Below, piece after piece: positions 33,248 through 41,440 of a stretch of DNA of 64,000 nucleotides. The position numbers and the translations under genes are program-made. Positions within the stretch are counted from its first letter, which is position 1. Each line of letters begins with the position of its first letter. Below the pieces are notes generated by a model. The model was given only the letters and a program-made list of their open reading frames with translations, made no database searches and had not been told where the DNA came from. This DNA comes from JAFGOG01 sp034429215 (GTDB lineage: Bacteria > Chloroflexota > Anaerolineae > JAAYZQ01), in assembly GCA_034429215.1 (NCBI GenBank), contig DAOUGI010000041.1, positions 20,011-84,010 on the forward strand, in the 5' to 3' direction.

Positions 33248-34210
33248 GTGCGCATCGACCTGATCGAACAGGAAAAGAAACAGCGAAAGCGACGCCGATC
33301 GCACCTGACACCACGCCAGGGCGAGTCTAGCTTTGACTATGAGATCGCGGTCGCCCAGCCACAAACCCGATCCCGGCGAGAAAACAAGCCCGCGCCGGTG
33401 AAGAGGGCCCGCCCACAGATCAAGCGCCAACCCAAGGCGGACTCGATCCCGGCTCGCCGGCCGATCCGGTGGTCCGCCGTCCTACTCAAGGTGCTGGCGC
33501 TGCTGATCTTGGTTGGCTCGATCGGGCTGGTCGTCTATGGCTTTACGGCGCCAGAGTTTTATGTCTACAGCGCCGACATTTCGGGGGCCCATCACCTCAA
33601 CGCCGAAGGCATCTATCTGGCGGCAGGCATCGACAAACAGAGCATCTTCTGGATCCGACCCAGCCAGGTCGAACAGGCTCTCAGCCAATTGAACGGGATC
33701 AAGTCGGTGCAGGTGAGCTGCAGCCTGCCGGCCCAGGTGAGCATCGCCGTGACAGAACGGGAACCGGCGGTGATGTGGCGGCTGCTGGTGCAGGGAAGGG
33801 ATTGGTGGCTGGACGAAGAGGGGGTGGTGTTGCCCTACCACGGTGACGTGAAGAACACGATCTTTGTGGTAGATTCGAGCACGCCCCAATTACGCGAAGG
33901 AGATCGGATCAAGCCGGAAGGGGCAGTAGCATCTGTTCTGCAGTTGCACTCGGCGCTGCCCCAGGTGGAGATCTTTTTCTATCAGGCGGACCAGGGCTTT
34001 AGTTTTACACAAAAATCGGCGGATGGCACTCAGGAGTGGCCTGTGCTGGTCGGCACGAGTGAGGATCTTGCGCACAAGATCCAGATTCTGCAAACGCTGA
34101 CCAACTACCTGGCAGCCAACAATATCCGGCCCCGCTATATAGACGTACGCTGGGCTGACCATCCCGTTTACGGGGCGCCAGAGGGCCAAAAGACAGGCCA
34201 AAGCAACTGA
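33248..34210 (+). CDS. ftsQ: Cell division protein FtsQ/DivIB
   Basis: 320 aa bitopic protein: a very basic 75-residue cytoplasmic region, one membrane helix (about 77-100), a POTRA domain ('VYSADISGAHHLNAEGIYLA') and the FtsQ beta domain ('VSIAVTEREPAVMW'). GTG start with GGGGAGAG upstream. Confidence 0.9.
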   Translation: MRIDLIEQEKKQRKRRRSHLTPRQGESSFDYEIAVAQPQTRSRRENKPAPVKRARPQIKRQPKADSIPARRPIRWSAVLLKVLALLILVGSIGLVVYGFTAPEFYVYSADISGAHHLNAEGIYLAAGIDKQSIFWIRPSQVEQALSQLNGIKSVQVSCSLPAQVSIAVTEREPAVMWRLLVQGRDWWLDEEGVVLPYHGDVKNTIFVVDSSTPQLREGDRIKPEGAVASVLQLHSALPQVEIFFYQADQGFSFTQKSADGTQEWPVLVGTSEDLAHKIQILQTLTNYLAANNIRPRYIDVRWADHPVYGAPEGQKTGQSN

Positions 34211-34255
34211 GCTAGGGAGCGAAGCATCTCTCCGATTGGATATGGGATAAAGAAG

Positions 34256-35497
34256 GTGGCTGAACCAAATACCATCGTCGGGATCGACGTAGGCACAACC
34301 AAAGTTTGCACACTGGTGGCCGAGCTGCACGAAGACGGCCAGCCGCGCATCATCGGTGTGGGCACGGCTCCGGCGCGCGGATTGCGCAAAGGGGTCGTGA
34401 TCAACGTGCACGAGGCAACAGAGGCAATCCAGGCCTCGGTAGCCAAAGCCGAGCGGATCTCGGGCTACAAGATCACGAGCGGCTACGTGGGCGTGGGTGG
34501 GGGGCATGTCCAGGCCATCAACAGCAGGGGTGTGGTCGGCATCTCGCGCGCCGAGCGCGGCATCATGGCGTCTGACATCGAGCGGGCGCTGGACGCGGCC
34601 CGGGCCATCGCCATCCCCCACAATCGGGAGATCATCCATACCATCCCACGCGGGTATGTGGTCGACGGGCAGGAGGGGGTCAAGGACCCGATCGGGATGC
34701 AGGGCATTCGACTGGAAGTAGAAGCGCACATTGTGACCGGCGCATCTACTTCGGTCAGCAACCTGGTCAAATGTGTGCGCGACAGTGGCATCGAGATCGA
34801 TGATCTGATCCTCCAGCCGCTGGCATCAGGCGAGGCGGTGCTGAAGGAATCGGAGAGGGAGATGGGAGTGGTGCTGGCCGACATCGGCGGCGGCACAACC
34901 GACATTGCGATTTTCATCGATGGAAGTATCTGGCACACCGTGGTTCTGGGCACCGGCGGCGAGCATCTGACCCGGGACGTGGCGGTTGGGCTGCGCACGC
35001 CATTCAGCACCGCCGAGGAGCTCAAGATCAAGTATGGCAATGCCGTGGCGGCTTCGCTGCCCGTCGATGAGCTGATCGAGATTACGTCATTCGGCGACGG
35101 GGCACGGCAGGCGATCTCGCGCCGGCAATTGGCCGAAGTGCTCGAATCGCGCGCCGAGGAGATCTGCACTCTGATCCTGCGCGAGATCAAGCGTTCGGGG
35201 TATGATGGCTTGCTGGCAGCCGGCCTGGTCCTGTGCGGCGGTTCGGCCGATCTGGCCGGGCTCAAAGAGCTGGCCGCTCAGATCCTGCAGCTCCCGGTCC
35301 GCGTCGGCAGCCCGCACGATCTACAGGGGCTGACAGATGTGCTGGAGAGCCCAGCTTATGCAACGGCAGTGGGCCTCATCCTATGGGGCATGCGTTATGG
35401 ACGACAAGTGAGTGAGGCAGGGTCCAAACCCCCGCGCCCGCCGAGCCAGTTTTGGCAGAAACTACGTGAATGGTTCCGGGCATTTCTGCCCGGATAG
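34256..35497 (+). CDS. ftsA: Cell division protein FtsA
   Basis: 413-aa actin-like membrane tether for FtsZ. 'IVGIDVGTTKVCTLV' (phosphate 1), the 1C domain near 'GVVINVHEATEAIQ', 'VLADIGGGTTDIAIF' (phosphate 2) and 'GLVLCGGSADLAGL' (adenosine) are present. The C-terminal amphipathic helix 'FWQKLREWFRAFLPG' is the membrane anchor. GTG start. Confidence 0.95.
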   Translation: MAEPNTIVGIDVGTTKVCTLVAELHEDGQPRIIGVGTAPARGLRKGVVINVHEATEAIQASVAKAERISGYKITSGYVGVGGGHVQAINSRGVVGISRAERGIMASDIERALDAARAIAIPHNREIIHTIPRGYVVDGQEGVKDPIGMQGIRLEVEAHIVTGASTSVSNLVKCVRDSGIEIDDLILQPLASGEAVLKESEREMGVVLADIGGGTTDIAIFIDGSIWHTVVLGTGGEHLTRDVAVGLRTPFSTAEELKIKYGNAVAASLPVDELIEITSFGDGARQAISRRQLAEVLESRAEEICTLILREIKRSGYDGLLAAGLVLCGGSADLAGLKELAAQILQLPVRVGSPHDLQGLTDVLESPAYATAVGLILWGMRYGRQVSEAGSKPPRPPSQFWQKLREWFRAFLPG

Positions 35498-35513
35498 GAA
35501 TTAGGAGGGATAG

Positions 35514-36629
35514 ATGCCACAGAAAATGGTTTCCGACACAGAGAATTTTGCCCGCATCAAGGTATTGGGTGTGGGCGGCGGCGGCAGCAACGCCGTCAAT
35601 CGAATGATGGAAGAGGGTCTGCGCGGTGTCGAATTCATTGCCATCAACACCGATGCCCAGGCGCTGATGCAGTCGAACGCACCCACCCGCGTGCGTATCG
35701 GCGACAAGCTGACCAAGGGCTTGGGATCGGGCGGCAAGCCGGAGGTCGGCACCAAGGCAGCAGAAGAGTCGAGCGATGAGCTGTACGAGGTCCTAACCGG
35801 CGCTGACATGGTATTCATCACCGGTGGGATGGGCGGCGGCACCGGAACAGGCGCCGCGCCGGTCATCGCCCGCATCGCCAGGGAGACGGGAGCGCTGACC
35901 ATCGGCGTTGTTACCAAGCCCTTCTCCTTCGAGGGCACCCAGCGCAAGAACCTCGCCGACGAGGGGATCAACCAGTTCAAAGAGTGCGTTGATACCCTCA
36001 TCGTCATTCCCAATGACCGGCTGTTGGCGATCATGGACAAGAAAGCCAGCCTGAAGCAGGCTTTCTCGGCAGCCGACGAGGTACTGCGCCAGGGCATCCA
36101 GGGCATCTCGGAGCTGATCACTGTTCCGGGGTTGATCAACCTGGACTTTGCCGACGTGCGGACCATCATGGCCCAGGGTGGGGCAGCGTTGATGGCCATC
36201 GGCCACGGCGAAGGCGAGAACAAGGCGACACAGGCAGCGGAAAAGGCCGTCGCCAGCGCACTGTTGGACGTGACCATCGACGGCGCTCGCGGCATCCTGT
36301 TCAACATCACCGGTGGCCCCGACCTGACCCTGTTCGAGGTGAACGAGGCCGCAGACCTGATCAGCAAGACGGCACACCCAGAAGCCAACATCATCTTTGG
36401 CGCTGTTATCGACGAAGCGATGGAAGACAAGATCCGGATCACCGTGATCGCTACCGGGTTTGATACAGCCGGCCAGCAGCGTCCAGTGGTGTTGCGCCCT
36501 GCGGTGTCAGTGCCTGCTGCAAACAGGGTTGTTGCGCCCCGGGCAGTGCCCATGCCTGCCGAGTTCCCGACTCGCATCATGGAACCCGACAACCTGGACG
36601 TCCCGGCTTTCCTGCGCCACAACAGGTAA
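35514..36629 (+). CDS. ftsZ: Cell division protein FtsZ
   Basis: 371-aa tubulin homologue. 'GVGGGGSNAVNRM' and the GTP signature 'GGMGGGTGTGAAPVIA', then 'NPTD'-type T6/T7 regions including 'NLDFADVRTIM'. The last residues 'NLDVPAFLRHNR' form the conserved C-terminal peptide that binds FtsA. GGAGGG precedes the ATG. Confidence 0.98.
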   Translation: MPQKMVSDTENFARIKVLGVGGGGSNAVNRMMEEGLRGVEFIAINTDAQALMQSNAPTRVRIGDKLTKGLGSGGKPEVGTKAAEESSDELYEVLTGADMVFITGGMGGGTGTGAAPVIARIARETGALTIGVVTKPFSFEGTQRKNLADEGINQFKECVDTLIVIPNDRLLAIMDKKASLKQAFSAADEVLRQGIQGISELITVPGLINLDFADVRTIMAQGGAALMAIGHGEGENKATQAAEKAVASALLDVTIDGARGILFNITGGPDLTLFEVNEAADLISKTAHPEANIIFGAVIDEAMEDKIRITVIATGFDTAGQQRPVVLRPAVSVPAANRVVAPRAVPMPAEFPTRIMEPDNLDVPAFLRHNR

Positions 36630-36701
36630 GCGTCACACCTGTCGGGATCGCGGCACTCTGCCCTGTGGCTTTTCACTCAGGCCGATAGCTTGGGGAAGCG
36701 C

Positions 36702-36750
36702 GGCCGGGCTAGGGCTCCTCGTCTCATGGACGAGGAGCCCCATCCCGGTC
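36702..36750 (+). ncRNA. Extended stem-loop of unknown role after ftsZ
   Basis: GGGCTCCTCGTC pairs perfectly (12 bp) with GACGAGGAGCCC around loop tcatg; GGCCGGG / CCCGGTC extends it with one G-U pair and a small internal loop. No T-tract follows, so it is not a typical terminator. It may be part of a small RNA or a 3' stability element for the ftsZ message. Confidence 0.4.
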
Positions 36751-36816
36751 GGGTATAGTCTGTCGCCCGGCGACTGCTCAGCGGAATCCCCCCCCAAAAA
36801 AGCAGCCTCATCAGAA

Positions 36817-36836
36817 GGGTGCATCGCCGTGCGCCC
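36817..36836. repeat. Short palindromic repeat, copy 2
   Basis: GGGTGCA / TGCGCCC stem with loop tcgccg followed by cctcc; related to the copy at 2258-2277. Confidence 0.45.
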
Positions 36837-36945
36837 CTCCAATTTTCGCTATGGGTGGTGTCCCATGGCCACGGCTCACTCATCGTTGGCCGATAGATTC
36901 CTAGGTTAAAATTCGCCGCATACTCCTATCCTGGTTGCTTGAGCT

Positions 36946-36974
36946 TTGCACTGTTCGGCGGTTTGTGGTATATT
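36946..36974 (+). promoter_or_regulatory. Promoter of nrdR
   Basis: -35 TTGCAC, 17-bp spacer, -10 TATATT; predicted start near 36981. Confidence 0.6.
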
Positions 36975-36998
36975 AGGTCGCGCCAAGCCGAGACGCAG

Positions 36999-37045
36999 CT
37001 ACCACATATTGTAGACCAGATCATAGTCGATACGAGATCTAGTAT
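36999..37045 (+). promoter_or_regulatory. Pair of NrdR boxes
   Basis: CTACCACATATTGTAG (36999-37014) and ATACGAGATCTAGTAT (37030-37045). By eye each matches about 10-11 of 16 positions of the NrdR box consensus, and each is bounded by an inverted tetranucleotide (CTAC/GTAG, ATAC/GTAT). The 15-bp gap gives 31 bp between centres, three helical turns, as known for NrdR pairs. Confidence 0.6.
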
Positions 37046-37071
37046 CCTGAATCAGAGGCGTGTAATAGAAC

Positions 37072-37098
37072 AAAAACGCCCTGGCAAGGCGTTTTTCC
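37072..37098 (+). terminator. Terminator-like hairpin in the nrdR leader
   Basis: AAAAACGCC pairs with GGCGTTTTT around loop ctggcaa; the T5 run then CC. It lies between the NrdR boxes and the nrdR start at 37165. It could end upstream transcription or attenuate nrdR. Confidence 0.6.
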
Positions 37099-37164
37099 TA
37101 CCGTTTCGGACCCTTGTAACGCAAGTACCAAGTGCCGGCCTGTTGGGGCCGACGGAGTTGAGCG

Positions 37165-37656
37165 ATGAAATGTCCTTTTTGTGCTTCAACCAGCTCACGG
37201 GTCATCGACACACGCGACGCCGAAGGCGGCATCCGCCGCCGCCGGGAGTGCGAGCAGTGTGAGCGCCGCTTTACCACGTACGAACGGGTGGCTCCGCTGC
37301 GCTTGATGGTCGTCAAGCGGGACGGGCGGCGCGAGCCGTTCGAGCGCAACAAGATCGTAAACGGCATCCAGATCGCCTGCGCCAAGCGGCCGGTAGAGAC
37401 TGAGGCGATCGAAGAGCTGGTCAGCAGCATCGAACAGGAGCTATATCACCGCGGGACGCGCGAGATAACCAGCCGTGAGATCGGCGAGATGGTGATGCTT
37501 GGCCTGCGCAAGCTGGACGACGTGGCCTATATCCGCTTCGCGACCATCTATCGCCACTTTACGGACGTAGATGACCTGGCCGAAGAGATCGACGAATTGG
37601 TCGAGCGCCGGCAACGGGAAGAAATCTCAAAGGCGCAGCTAAAGCTCGATTTGTAG
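37165..37656 (+). CDS. nrdR: Transcriptional repressor NrdR
   Basis: 163 aa. Zinc finger CPFC...C..C (residues 3-34) and an ATP-cone from about residue 46 ('VVKRDGRREPFERNKIVNGI') that senses ATP/dATP. Represses ribonucleotide reductase genes. The operon continues with an MGMT-like gene after 16 nt and nrdJ after that. Confidence 0.97.
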   Translation: MKCPFCASTSSRVIDTRDAEGGIRRRRECEQCERRFTTYERVAPLRLMVVKRDGRREPFERNKIVNGIQIACAKRPVETEAIEELVSSIEQELYHRGTREITSREIGEMVMLGLRKLDDVAYIRFATIYRHFTDVDDLAEEIDELVERRQREEISKAQLKLDL

Positions 37657-37672
37657 AAAGACCGGGTTAGCT

Positions 37673-38248
37673 ATGGCGACCAGATCGGTCGTTGACCGTT
37701 TCTCATATACCCTACTGCCATCCGCATTTGGCACCATAGGTCTCGTGTGGGCTGAGACGAGAGAAGGGCCACAGGTATACAGGGTTCTTCTACCACAAGA
37801 CCGGGCGCCAACAGAGCAGATGATCCAGTCTTTATTCATGGACGCCCACCCACTGTCATGCCCCGAAATCACGGCTTTGGGGGAAGGGATCGGCCGTTTC
37901 CTGGAGGGGGAAGATCTTGTTTTTCCGGTGGACATGCTCGCCATGGAAACACGCCGGCCGTTTCAGCGGCGCGTCCTCCTGGCCGAACACCAGATTCCAC
38001 GCGGCTGGGTCAGCACCTATGGCCGGATCGCCAGGAGCCTGGGGGCTCCCCTGGCTGCCCGGGCGGTCGGCAACGCCCTGGCCCGCAACCCGTTCCCGAT
38101 CCTGATCCCCTGCCATCGGGCCATCCAATCGGGTGGAGGGATGGGCGGCTTTCAGGGCGGCGTGCGCATGAAGCGGGCCCTGCTCGCGCTGGAAGGAATC
38201 GAGTTTTCGCCAACAGGCCAAGTCGTAACTGACAGAGTATACTATTAG
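37673..38248 (+). CDS. MGMT/Ogt-like DNA alkyltransferase (copy 1)
   Basis: 191 aa. Active-site 'IPCHRAIQSG' with acceptor Cys147, helix-turn-helix 'GWVSTYGRIARSLGAPLAAR', and Asn hinge 'AVGNALARNPFPIL'. Should transfer alkyl groups from O6-alkylguanine to itself. It lies between nrdR and nrdJ, suggesting co-expression of damage reversal with dNTP supply. A paralogue lies at 50515-51042. Confidence 0.85.
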   Translation: MATRSVVDRFSYTLLPSAFGTIGLVWAETREGPQVYRVLLPQDRAPTEQMIQSLFMDAHPLSCPEITALGEGIGRFLEGEDLVFPVDMLAMETRRPFQRRVLLAEHQIPRGWVSTYGRIARSLGAPLAARAVGNALARNPFPILIPCHRAIQSGGGMGGFQGGVRMKRALLALEGIEFSPTGQVVTDRVYY

Positions 38249-38258
38249 GGAGTAAGTC

Positions 38259-40679
38259 ATGCCGGATCATGCCGACATCGTGCCGATAGATCCACCACAG
38301 GATCTGCAAGCAGACATACAACTCGACGACAATGCCATGACTGTGCTGCGGCGGCGTTACCTGCTGCGCGGCCTGGACGGTGAGCCGATTGAGACACCTG
38401 CGCAGATGTTTTGGCGGGTGGCCAGCGTCGTCGCCGCCCCCGCTGCCGAATATGGCGACGATCCCGATTCCACCGCGCGGGCCTTTTACGACATGCTGAC
38501 CTCGTTCCGCTTCATGCCCAACTCGCCCACCTTCACCGGAGCCGGGACGCCGCTCGGGCAACTGGCTGCCTGTTTCGTCCTGCCGATCAAAGATGACATG
38601 GGCCGCGATCCGGCCGGGATTTTTTCTACGCTGCGCATGGCCGCCCTGATCCAGCAGACCGGCGGCGGCAACGGCTTTTCCTTTTCTCAGCTGCGGCCCA
38701 AGGGCGCGCGGGTCAATACCAGCCGCGGATTGGCTACTGGGCCGGTCGGCTTTTTGCGGGTCTATGACAAGGCCTTTGGCGAGATCGCCCAGGGAGGCAC
38801 GCGCCGAGGGGCCAACATGGCCACCCTGCGCATCGATCACCCCGACATCCTCGAGTTCATCCGCTGCAAGAGCGTGGAGGGCGACATCTCTAACTTTAAC
38901 GTGTCGGTGGGCATTACCGACGCGTTCATGCGCGCCGTAGAGGCCGACGGGGAGTACGACCTGGTCAACCCTCAGGACGGCAGCGTCTGGAAACGGCTGC
39001 CCGCCCGGCAGGTATTCGCCGAGATTGTCAGGCACGCCCACCGCAACGGCGAACCGGGCGCCCTGTTTCTGGACACGGCCAACCGGTCCAACCCCGTGCC
39101 GCACCTGTACGATCTGGAGGCGACCAACCCCTGCGGTGAGCAGTGGCTTGGGCCTTACGAGAACTGCTGCCTGGGCTCGGTCAACCTGGCCGAGCATGTC
39201 ACCCCGAATGGCGGCGTGGACTGGCCCAAGGTCGAGGAAACGGTCGAGATGGCAACCCGCTTCCTGGACAACGTGGTGGATGCCAACAAGTATGTGCCTG
39301 CCGTGCCCGAGATCGAAGAGTCGGCGCGCCGCTGCCGGCGCATCGGCCTGGGCATCATGGGCCTGGGCGATCTGATGTTCCGGGCCGGCATCCGCTACGG
39401 CAGCCCGGAAGGTGAAGAGTTCGCAGCCCAGGTTATGGAGTTCGTCCGCTACCACGCCATGCGCACCAGCATCGAGCTGGCGCAGCAGCGCGGCCCCTTC
39501 CCGGCCCTGGCGGGCAGCATCTACGATCCCAGAGCGCTCCAGTGGCGACCGCCCGCGCCCCTGTCGCCCTATCGGCTCGATTTTGGCCGCCCGGCCCTGG
39601 ACTGGGACGAAATCGTGCAGGGCATCCAACAGCACGGCATCCGCAACGCCGCGCAGACGACGGTTGCCCCCACAGGGACGATCAGCACCGTCGCCGGCTG
39701 CGAGGGCTATGGCTGCGAGCCGGTGTTCGCCCTGGCTTACATCCGCTATTTCAAAGACGGCGACAACGACGTGGAGCTGACCTATGCCAGCCCGCTCTTT
39801 GCCCGGGCATTGGAACAGGCCGGCCTGGACGAGCTGACCTGTCAGCGGATCGTCCAGAAGGTGACCGTGACCGGCAGCTGCCAGCAGGTCGGCGAGGTGC
39901 CGGAGGAGATTCGCCACACCTTTGTCGTGGCCAACGACGTGACCGCCGAAGAGCATGTCCGGATGCAGGCGGCCATCCAGGCTTTTGTCGACAACAGTAT
40001 CTCCAAGACGATCAACTTTCCGGTCACTGCCACCCCTGACGACGTGGCCCACGCCTACCAGGTGGCCTGGCAGTTGGGCTGCAAAGGCCTGACGGTGTAC
40101 GTCACCGGGTCGCGGGAAAAGGTGGTGCTGGAGACGCAAAAGACAAAGCAGGCCAAGAACGGCAACGGCGACAGCGTCCAACCGGTCAAGCCCCGGCCGG
40201 CCATCCTGCATGGCGTGACCTACCGCACGCCGACGCCGCTCGGCACCGCCTTTATCACCATCAACGAGAACGGCAACAGCGAACCGTTCGAGGTGTTCGC
40301 CCAGGTGGGCAAAGCGGGCTCGGACACAGCAGCCGTCGCCGAGGCGATCGGGCGACTGATCAGCCTGGCGCTGCGCATGCCGTCATCACTCACTTCGCAG
40401 GAGCGCCTGACCGAGGTGATCGACCAGATGGTAGGCATCGGCGGAGGGCGGCCGCTGGGCTTTGGCCCCAACCGCGTCCGGTCGCTGCCCGACGCCATCG
40501 CCCAGGTGCTGGCCCGCCACATCGCCCGGCTGGAAGCCGAACAGCCGCCCGAGCAGCTGCCGCTGCCGATCCCGGCGGCCAAGCATGAGACCGACCTATG
40601 TCCCGACTGCGGCCAGGCCTCGTTCGTGGCCATTGAAGGCTGCCGGAAGTGTTTGAATTGCGGGTATAGTGAGTGTTGA
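38259..40679 (+). CDS. nrdJ: Adenosylcobalamin-dependent (class II) ribonucleotide reductase
   Basis: 806 aa. The (beta/alpha)10 barrel carries Cys105 ('LAACFVLP') and the finger-loop 'NPCGE' with Cys292 and Glu294, followed by 'ENCCLGSVNL'. 'APTGTISTVAGCEGYGCEPV' is typical of NrdJ. The C-terminus has a four-Cys zinc-ribbon-like tail ('CPDCG', 'CRKCLNCG') as in NrdJ_Z forms, plus the usual redox-active end. No N-terminal ATP cone was seen. It makes dNTPs without oxygen and creates a B12 requirement that the transporter at 44.9-50.5 kb could serve. Confidence 0.96.
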   Translation: MPDHADIVPIDPPQDLQADIQLDDNAMTVLRRRYLLRGLDGEPIETPAQMFWRVASVVAAPAAEYGDDPDSTARAFYDMLTSFRFMPNSPTFTGAGTPLGQLAACFVLPIKDDMGRDPAGIFSTLRMAALIQQTGGGNGFSFSQLRPKGARVNTSRGLATGPVGFLRVYDKAFGEIAQGGTRRGANMATLRIDHPDILEFIRCKSVEGDISNFNVSVGITDAFMRAVEADGEYDLVNPQDGSVWKRLPARQVFAEIVRHAHRNGEPGALFLDTANRSNPVPHLYDLEATNPCGEQWLGPYENCCLGSVNLAEHVTPNGGVDWPKVEETVEMATRFLDNVVDANKYVPAVPEIEESARRCRRIGLGIMGLGDLMFRAGIRYGSPEGEEFAAQVMEFVRYHAMRTSIELAQQRGPFPALAGSIYDPRALQWRPPAPLSPYRLDFGRPALDWDEIVQGIQQHGIRNAAQTTVAPTGTISTVAGCEGYGCEPVFALAYIRYFKDGDNDVELTYASPLFARALEQAGLDELTCQRIVQKVTVTGSCQQVGEVPEEIRHTFVVANDVTAEEHVRMQAAIQAFVDNSISKTINFPVTATPDDVAHAYQVAWQLGCKGLTVYVTGSREKVVLETQKTKQAKNGNGDSVQPVKPRPAILHGVTYRTPTPLGTAFITINENGNSEPFEVFAQVGKAGSDTAAVAEAIGRLISLALRMPSSLTSQERLTEVIDQMVGIGGGRPLGFGPNRVRSLPDAIAQVLARHIARLEAEQPPEQLPLPIPAAKHETDLCPDCGQASFVAIEGCRKCLNCGYSEC

Positions 40680-40708
40680 TCCCCTCATAGCTACGTTTTA
40701 CCCACAAT

Positions 40709-40737
40709 TTGGCCCTCGGGGTCTTGGATGTTATAAT
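40709..40737 (+). promoter_or_regulatory. Promoter of the DUF218 gene, predicted leaderless
   Basis: -35 TTGGCC (40709-40714), 17-bp spacer, -10 TATAAT (40732-40737), then only seven bases before the ATG at 40745. The message would start at or within a base of the start codon. Confidence 0.65.
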
Positions 40738-40744
40738 AGCGCCC

Positions 40745-41440
40745 ATGTTACGGCGACTGGGGCGCGGCCTGCTGGCCGGAATCGGCATCCTGTTCCTGGC
40801 GGCAATGGCCGCCTTTTTGGTTCTGTGCTGGCAGATCAACCGCACCGGCTCTGTCGATGAGGCGCAGCCCGCCGACGCGATCGTGATCCTGGGCGCCCGC
40901 GTCGAGCCCGATGGGCAGCCCGGCCCCGATCTGCGGGTGCGCACCCTACACGCGGTGAGCCTCTATCAGCAAGGGCTGGCCCCCTACCTGGTGTGCACCG
41001 GCGGCTACCAGGACGACCGGCTGTCGGCCGCAGCAGTCGCCTGCCGGCTGGCCGTGTCCGAAGGGGTGCCCCAGGAGCGCGTGCTGCTGGCCGAGGGATC
41101 GATGACGACCGGCGAGGATGCGGCCAGCACCCAGGAGCTGGCCGCGGACCACGGCTGGCGCACGGCCATCCTGGTCAGCCACCCACTGCACCTGGAACGG
41201 GCCCGCATCCTGTTCGAGGCACAGGGCATCACGGTGTATCCCAGCCCAACCAGCACCGATCTGAAGGCGATCTCGCCGGGGACGCGCGCCTGGCTCACAC
41301 TTCGCGAGGCGGTCGGCATTGTGTGGATCGGCCTGGAAAAAGTGGGAGTGCCCTACGAATGGACCAAACAGTTGAGCGAGTGGGTGTACGGCGCGGCAGT
41401 GCCGGCCGAGGAGGAACAGGGCCTTGCTCCGGCGAACTGA
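40745..41440 (+). CDS. YdcF/SanA-like DUF218 membrane protein
   Basis: 231 aa. One N-terminal helix (about 8-30) then the DUF218 domain: 'ADAIVILGARVEPDGQPG', 'LVCTGGYQDD', 'EGSMTTGEDA' and 'LVSHPLHLERARILFEAQGI'. Relatives affect envelope barrier function; the exact reaction is unknown. No ribosome-binding site precedes the ATG. Overlaps the next gene by 17 nt. Confidence 0.85.
   Translation: MLRRLGRGLLAGIGILFLAAMAAFLVLCWQINRTGSVDEAQPADAIVILGARVEPDGQPGPDLRVRTLHAVSLYQQGLAPYLVCTGGYQDDRLSAAAVACRLAVSEGVPQERVLLAEGSMTTGEDAASTQELAADHGWRTAILVSHPLHLERARILFEAQGITVYPSPTSTDLKAISPGTRAWLTLREAVGIVWIGLEKVGVPYEWTKQLSEWVYGAAVPAEEEQGLAPAN

Larger units (their letters stand above)
36630..37164. other. 535-bp intergenic region with structured elements and the nrdR control region
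   Basis: No coding signal. From left: an extended hairpin at 36702-36750, a copy of the GGGTGCA/TGCGCCC repeat at 36817-36836, the nrdR promoter at 36946-36974, a NrdR-box pair at 36999-37045, and a terminator-like hairpin at 37072-37098. Confidence 0.7.

Noticed and set aside
36460..36909. 149-codon open frame over the end of ftsZ and beyond
   Set aside because: Begins inside ftsZ in another frame and continues through hairpins; no ribosome-binding site or domain.
36630..36945. 6S RNA, SRP RNA or tmRNA in the gap after ftsZ
   Set aside because: The diagnostic SRP loop and the tmRNA ends are absent, and a 6S-like bubble could not be drawn convincingly; only the stem-loop is reported.
38010..40211. 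733-codon open frame on the minus strand
   Set aside because: Lies opposite nrdJ and shows no domain pattern; His/Asp/Gly-rich composition typical of a shadow frame.
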